Below, piece by piece: positions 61,123-64,000 of a stretch of DNA of 64,000 nucleotides (within the stretch, counting starts at the first letter, position 1; each line of letters opens with the position of its first letter). The stretch is taken from contig NZ_JIAG01000003.1 of assembly GCF_000688395.1 (NCBI RefSeq), forward strand, positions 206,329 through 270,328, given 5' to 3'. Below the pieces are notes generated by a model, which made no database searches, had not been told where the DNA came from, and saw only the letters and a program-made list of their open reading frames with translations. This DNA is from Haematomicrobium sanguinis DSM 21259. Its GTDB lineage: Bacteria > Actinomycetota > Actinomycetes > Actinomycetales > Micrococcaceae. The translations under genes were made by a program, and so were the position numbers.

Positions 61123-61811
61123 GCGAGGCAATTACCGTGGTGATGGTCGATGACGATCAGAGCGCGCGCATTGTGCACGCGGCGTATCTGGCCGAGCTGG
61201 GCGAATTTTCGCTGGTGGCCGCGCCCGGCGGCGCCGAGGAGGCCGTGCGGGAGATTCTGGTGCGGCGCCCCGGGCTGATCCTGCTGGATTTGGATTTGGG
61301 CGATGGGACCGGCTTGGATGTGCTGGCTGCGGTGCGCGAGGCCGGGGTGAACGCGGATGTCATGATGATTACCGCGTCGGGGGAGTCCGCGGTGGTGGAT
61401 CGCGCGCTGGCCTTCGGCGTGGTGGATTACCTGGTGAAGCCGTTCTCCCGGGTGGAGTTTCAAAAGCGATTGCGACGGTATGCGCGGGAGAAGGGTGCCC
61501 GGGGTGAGGCAAAGGAAAGCCTGAATCAGGGCGAGATTGATCGGCGTTTTGCGCGGGCGGGCGCCGGTATCTCGGGGGCTGTTGCCTCGACGCCCAAGGG
61601 GGTTGCGGAGCCGACGCTGGAGCTGGTGCGCCAGGTGATTCGGGAGGCGGCAGGACCGCTGTCGGCGCAAGAGATTGCGGAGTTGGCGGGGATTTCCAAG
61701 GTGAGCGCGCGGCGGTATTTGGCGCATTTGGCGCAGGCCGGGCAGGTTCAAGTGCGGCCGCGATATGGGCAAGCCGGGCGGCCCGAACACCTGTATACGA
61801 TGAACACATAA
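61119..61811 (+). CDS. CitB/DpiA-type response regulator
   Basis: 230 aa. Receiver domain with Asp11-Asp13, phosphorylation site Asp57 (ILLDLDLGDGTG) and Lys~107 in DYLVKPFS; C-terminal helix-turn-helix of the CitB type (~185-215, LSAQEIAELAGISKVSARRYL). Works with the kinase upstream; the expected target is the divergent tctCBA operon. Overlaps the readthrough frame of the kinase by ATGA. Confidence 0.93.
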   Translation: MSEAITVVMVDDDQSARIVHAAYLAELGEFSLVAAPGGAEEAVREILVRRPGLILLDLDLGDGTGLDVLAAVREAGVNADVMMITASGESAVVDRALAFGVVDYLVKPFSRVEFQKRLRRYAREKGARGEAKESLNQGEIDRRFARAGAGISGAVASTPKGVAEPTLELVRQVIREAAGPLSAQEIAELAGISKVSARRYLAHLAQAGQVQVRPRYGQAGRPEHLYTMNT

Positions 61812-61838
61812 CGTTTTTCAACGCGAACGGGGAGACAA

Positions 61839-62786
61839 ATGGCAGATTCAAATCGAGTACCCATGCAACCGCAGAGCGTGGATGCGCCGCTGTCGCAAAG
61901 CGCGGTGTTTTTGACCGTGCGGGTGAAACCGGAGCCGGACGCCCAAAAGAAGGCGATCGCGACCGTTGCCGGGATTGGCGATCTCATCAAAGATGTGGGA
62001 TTCCGGGACCTGTCGGCGCACGTGAGCTGTAACGTCGGGATCGGTAACGCGTTTTGGGGAGCGCTCGGGGTGGATGGACGGCCCTCGGAATTGCGTGACT
62101 TTACCGAGATTGTCGGGCCCAAGCACACCGCGGTGGCGACCGGCGGCGACATGTTCTTTCACATCCGTTCCGAGCGGGATGATCTGACCTATGAGATGGA
62201 GCGGCTGGTTTTGGAGTCGCTCGGTGACTCGGTTGAGGTGATGGATGAGGTCAAGGGGTTTCGCTATTTTGATAATCGGGATTTGCTCGGGTTTGTGGAC
62301 GGGACCGCGAACCCGACCGGGTTGCACCTTCCCGAGTCAACGCTGGTGGGAGATGAGGACCCGGACTTCCGCGGCGGGAGCTATTTGGTGGTGCAAAAGT
62401 ATGTGCATCCGCTGGATGCCTGGGAGAAGCTCACCACCGAGCATCAGGAAGCGATCATTGGCCGGCGCAAGGCGGACAACGTGGAGTTGCCGGATAATGA
62501 CGCGAATCCGGCGCACAAGACGCTGACCACCGTGCACGACGAGCAGGGCGTGGAGCGCGATATTTTGCGCGACAACATGCCCTTTGCCAAGCCGGGAATT
62601 GGCGAATACGGGACGTTCTTTATTGGGTACACGCGGCGACTGTGGGTGCTGGAGAAAATGTTGGAGCGGATGTTTGTCGGCGTCGGGCCGGACAAGTATG
62701 ACAAGCTCCTCGACTTCTCCACCGCGAAAACCGGGGCGACGTTCTTTGTGCCGACGCGCGAGTTCCTGGATTCGCTAGGGGACTAG
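61839..62786 (+). CDS. Dyp-type peroxidase (cytoplasmic type)
   Basis: 315 aa with no Tat or Sec signal. GFVDGTANP (~151-159) is the DyP motif with the distal Asp, and the proximal heme His is expected near 225. Peroxide-dependent oxidation of phenolic or dye-like substrates, or a role in iron/heme stress, are known for the family. The C-terminus (TREFLDSLGD) carries no encapsulin cargo extension and no encapsulin gene follows. It is a paralogue of EfeB with a different, shorter, type B-like architecture. Confidence 0.92.
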   Translation: MADSNRVPMQPQSVDAPLSQSAVFLTVRVKPEPDAQKKAIATVAGIGDLIKDVGFRDLSAHVSCNVGIGNAFWGALGVDGRPSELRDFTEIVGPKHTAVATGGDMFFHIRSERDDLTYEMERLVLESLGDSVEVMDEVKGFRYFDNRDLLGFVDGTANPTGLHLPESTLVGDEDPDFRGGSYLVVQKYVHPLDAWEKLTTEHQEAIIGRRKADNVELPDNDANPAHKTLTTVHDEQGVERDILRDNMPFAKPGIGEYGTFFIGYTRRLWVLEKMLERMFVGVGPDKYDKLLDFSTAKTGATFFVPTREFLDSLGD

Positions 62787-62825
62787 CCCGGTTGAGCCGC
62801 GTTGCGCGCGGCGGTTGCCGGCGGG

Positions 62826-63296
62826 TTAGTCGAGTTCGAGGATGAGCTCCTCGACGACCTCGCCGCGCACGTTGGAGAACGACTTGTCTTCGCCCACCTT
62901 GGTGAAGCCCTGCTTCTCGAGAATCTTGATGGCGCCGTGGTTGTCGGCGATGGTGCGCGCCTGGACCGGACGGTCATCGAAGTCTTGCAGGAACAGGCTC
63001 AGCGCCTCTTGTGTGATGCCCTTGCCCCAATGCGCGGCGGCGACCCAATAATTGATCTCGGCGACGCCTCCGGGGGCCGGCGCGGCAATGATGCCGCCGA
63101 CAACATCGCCATCGAGCGTAATGGCCTTCGCCGTCGCCAACTCGCTGGAGAGAATTTCCTGCCAGTACAGGTCAAAAACGCCGCGGTCGCTGGGGTTCTT
63201 GGGACCATATCCGGCCATGTAGTTCGCGCTCTTGTCTTGCTGCTGCTCGAAGAAGACGTCCAGGTCGGCCGGGGAAATTTCGCGTAGTTGGATCAC
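62826..63296 (-). CDS. GNAT family N-acetyltransferase
   Basis: 156 aa from the GTG at 63296 with GAAGAGA upstream; the frame is open to 63374 but the extra residues are not GNAT-like. Ribosomal-protein acetyltransferase type (RimJ/RimL-like): IQLREISPADLDVFFEQQQ at the start, EINYWVAAAHWGKGITQEAL (~80-99) with the acetyl-CoA loop HWGKGI, and ILEKQGFTKVGE (~130-141). Substrate unknown. Stands alone between the DyP gene and the HNH endonuclease gene. Confidence 0.87.
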   Translation of the reverse strand: MIQLREISPADLDVFFEQQQDKSANYMAGYGPKNPSDRGVFDLYWQEILSSELATAKAITLDGDVVGGIIAAPAPGGVAEINYWVAAAHWGKGITQEALSLFLQDFDDRPVQARTIADNHGAIKILEKQGFTKVGEDKSFSNVRGEVVEELILELD

Positions 63297-63481
63297 AACA
63301 TTCTCTTCTGTTGAAAGTGGGTAGTTACAGCCTACTAGTTCGCGCACCTCACCGATCATTTGAGCCAGATGCACGACGACGTGTCCCCGGCTTGATCACG
63401 CGTGCGTACCTTGGTTCTGGGGTGCTTGGGGGTTCAAGAGACGCGCGGCGCGCGGCCGCCGGGTTCCGCGATGGTCGCGGT

Positions 63482-64000
63482 TTAGAAGGGTGGGTTGTCG
63501 TCAACCCCGGTGGCGGTGACGTGCTGCGGGGTGGAGGCGGGTTTGTTATGCGGTCCTTGGATGGGCCGGAAGCCTTCGGCGAGGGAATTTTGGTAGCTGA
63601 AGGAGTGGTCGTTGAAGGGCCCGATCCGGTTGTCGTGGCCGGGGGTGGAGCATTCGTGGCGGAGGCATTTGAAGCACGGGCCGTTCGCGGCTTGAGCGTT
63701 GTGTTGTGCTTCAAAGGTCCACGATGCCGGATCGGCCGTGCTCTCATTTTTGCCGAGGATGCCCGAGCCTGTTGTTTCCCTTGATCCGTTTGGTGTGGTG
63801 CCGGTCCCGGTGGGTTCGGTGAGGTAGGTGTTGCACAGTGGTGAGGTCCATTGGATCGTGTTGGTTTCTGGGTCCAGGACTTTGGCTTGCCAGCCGTGGT
63901 GGGTTTTGAGGTTGTGGTGTTTGCGACACAACAACTGCAGATTCTCCGGGTTGGTTTCGCCGCCGGTGTCCCATTCGGTGATGTGGTCGGCGTCGGTACG
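63482..64000 (-). CDS. DUF222/HNH endonuclease (5' partial)
   Basis: 172 C-terminal residues are visible; the gene continues past the right edge. The first residues DADHITEWDTGGETNPENLQ, followed by LLCRKHHNLKTHHGW, are the HNH nuclease core that ends DUF222 (13E12) proteins: His of DADH, Asn of NPENL and His of RKHH. After the core comes a ~110-residue tail with a cysteine/histidine cluster, CFKCLRHECSTPGH, that could bind zinc. Such genes are multicopy in actinobacteria; function (mobile, defensive or domesticated) is not established. Confidence 0.88.
   Translation of the reverse strand, partial: RTDADHITEWDTGGETNPENLQLLCRKHHNLKTHHGWQAKVLDPETNTIQWTSPLCNTYLTEPTGTGTTPNGSRETTGSGILGKNESTADPASWTFEAQHNAQAANGPCFKCLRHECSTPGHDNRIGPFNDHSFSYQNSLAEGFRPIQGPHNKPASTPQHVTATGVDDNPPF

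Overview
This 64 kb window is chromosomal DNA from a high-GC Gram-positive bacterium (Actinomycetota, most likely Micrococcales or a close relative; the genus cannot be fixed from the sequence alone). The evidence is the order glyS - yibE/F - dusB - dgt - dnaG - tRNA-Asn, the block M23 peptidase - rpsB - tsf - pyrH - frr - cdsA - DivIVA-domain gene, an actinobacterial SAM-IV-type riboswitch in front of metX, an LPxTG-type wall-anchored alkaline phosphatase, many GTG starts, and many leaderless promoters (a TAnnnT -10 box 5-8 bases before the start codon). Nearly all of the sequence is coding, and no gene-free stretch exceeds 300 bases.

Layout. 1-5.2 kb: end of a CPBP membrane protease, a LysR-type effector domain without its HTH, a VOC protein, riboswitch-controlled metX, a GDSL hydrolase, an esterase and an S4-domain protein. 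5.2-9.4 kb: efeUOB ferrous iron uptake operon with a DtxR/IdeR-like box in front. 9.5-19.2 kb: DMT exporter, glyS, acetyltransferase-like gene, yibE/F with a Zur-like box, dusB, dgt, dnaG, tRNA-Asn. 19.3-27.7 kb: FrnE-like oxidoreductase, YedK/HMCES-type protein, Bcr/CflA efflux pump, an envelope cluster (holin-like protein, CDP-alcohol phosphatidyltransferase, DMT protein, GT4 glycosyltransferase) and the alkaline phosphatase. 27.8-29.9 kb: a CAT-anticodon tRNA followed by a small segment with more AT-rich codon use (secreted 100-aa protein, GT87-like glycosyltransferase). 29.9-37.9 kb: flavoprotein reductase with a coupled 56-aa membrane protein, MHS transporter, Nramp-like transporter without the canonical metal-site motifs, acyl-CoA dehydrogenase, TetR regulator plus hydrolase, DUF3806-like protein, M23 peptidase. 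38.1-43.6 kb: translation, UMP kinase and phospholipid block. 43.6-51.9 kb: sulfatase, lipoprotein, and a LytS/LytR-type two-component system with two DUF485 + SSS symporter pairs. 51.9-56.0 kb: Lrp/AsnC regulator divergent from a three-gene 2-oxoacid dehydrogenase operon. 56.1-61.8 kb: TctCBA tricarboxylate transporter divergent from a CitA/CitB-type two-component system. 61.8-64.0 kb: cytoplasmic-type DyP peroxidase, GNAT acetyltransferase, and the tail of a DUF222/HNH endonuclease that runs off the right edge.

How the parts work together. Carbon uptake and oxidation dominate the right half: monocarboxylate symporters, a tricarboxylate importer, their sensors and an oxoacid dehydrogenase. 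Five intergenic sites resemble the CRP/GlxR operator, suggesting shared cyclic-AMP-type control. Iron handling is represented by efeUOB, two DtxR-like boxes and two DyP peroxidases. No CRISPR array, phage, insertion sequence or recognisable defence system was found.

Points most worth a second look: an in-frame TAG that truncates the CitA-type kinase although the frame continues to an ATGA overlap with its regulator; a 54-bp direct repeat flanking a lipoprotein gene; unusually long perfect inverted repeats at gene ends (arms of 30, 26 and 18 bp); a 56-aa membrane protein coupled to a flavoprotein; the Nramp-like protein lacking DPGN and MPH; and paired iron/CRP-like boxes between the VOC gene and metX.
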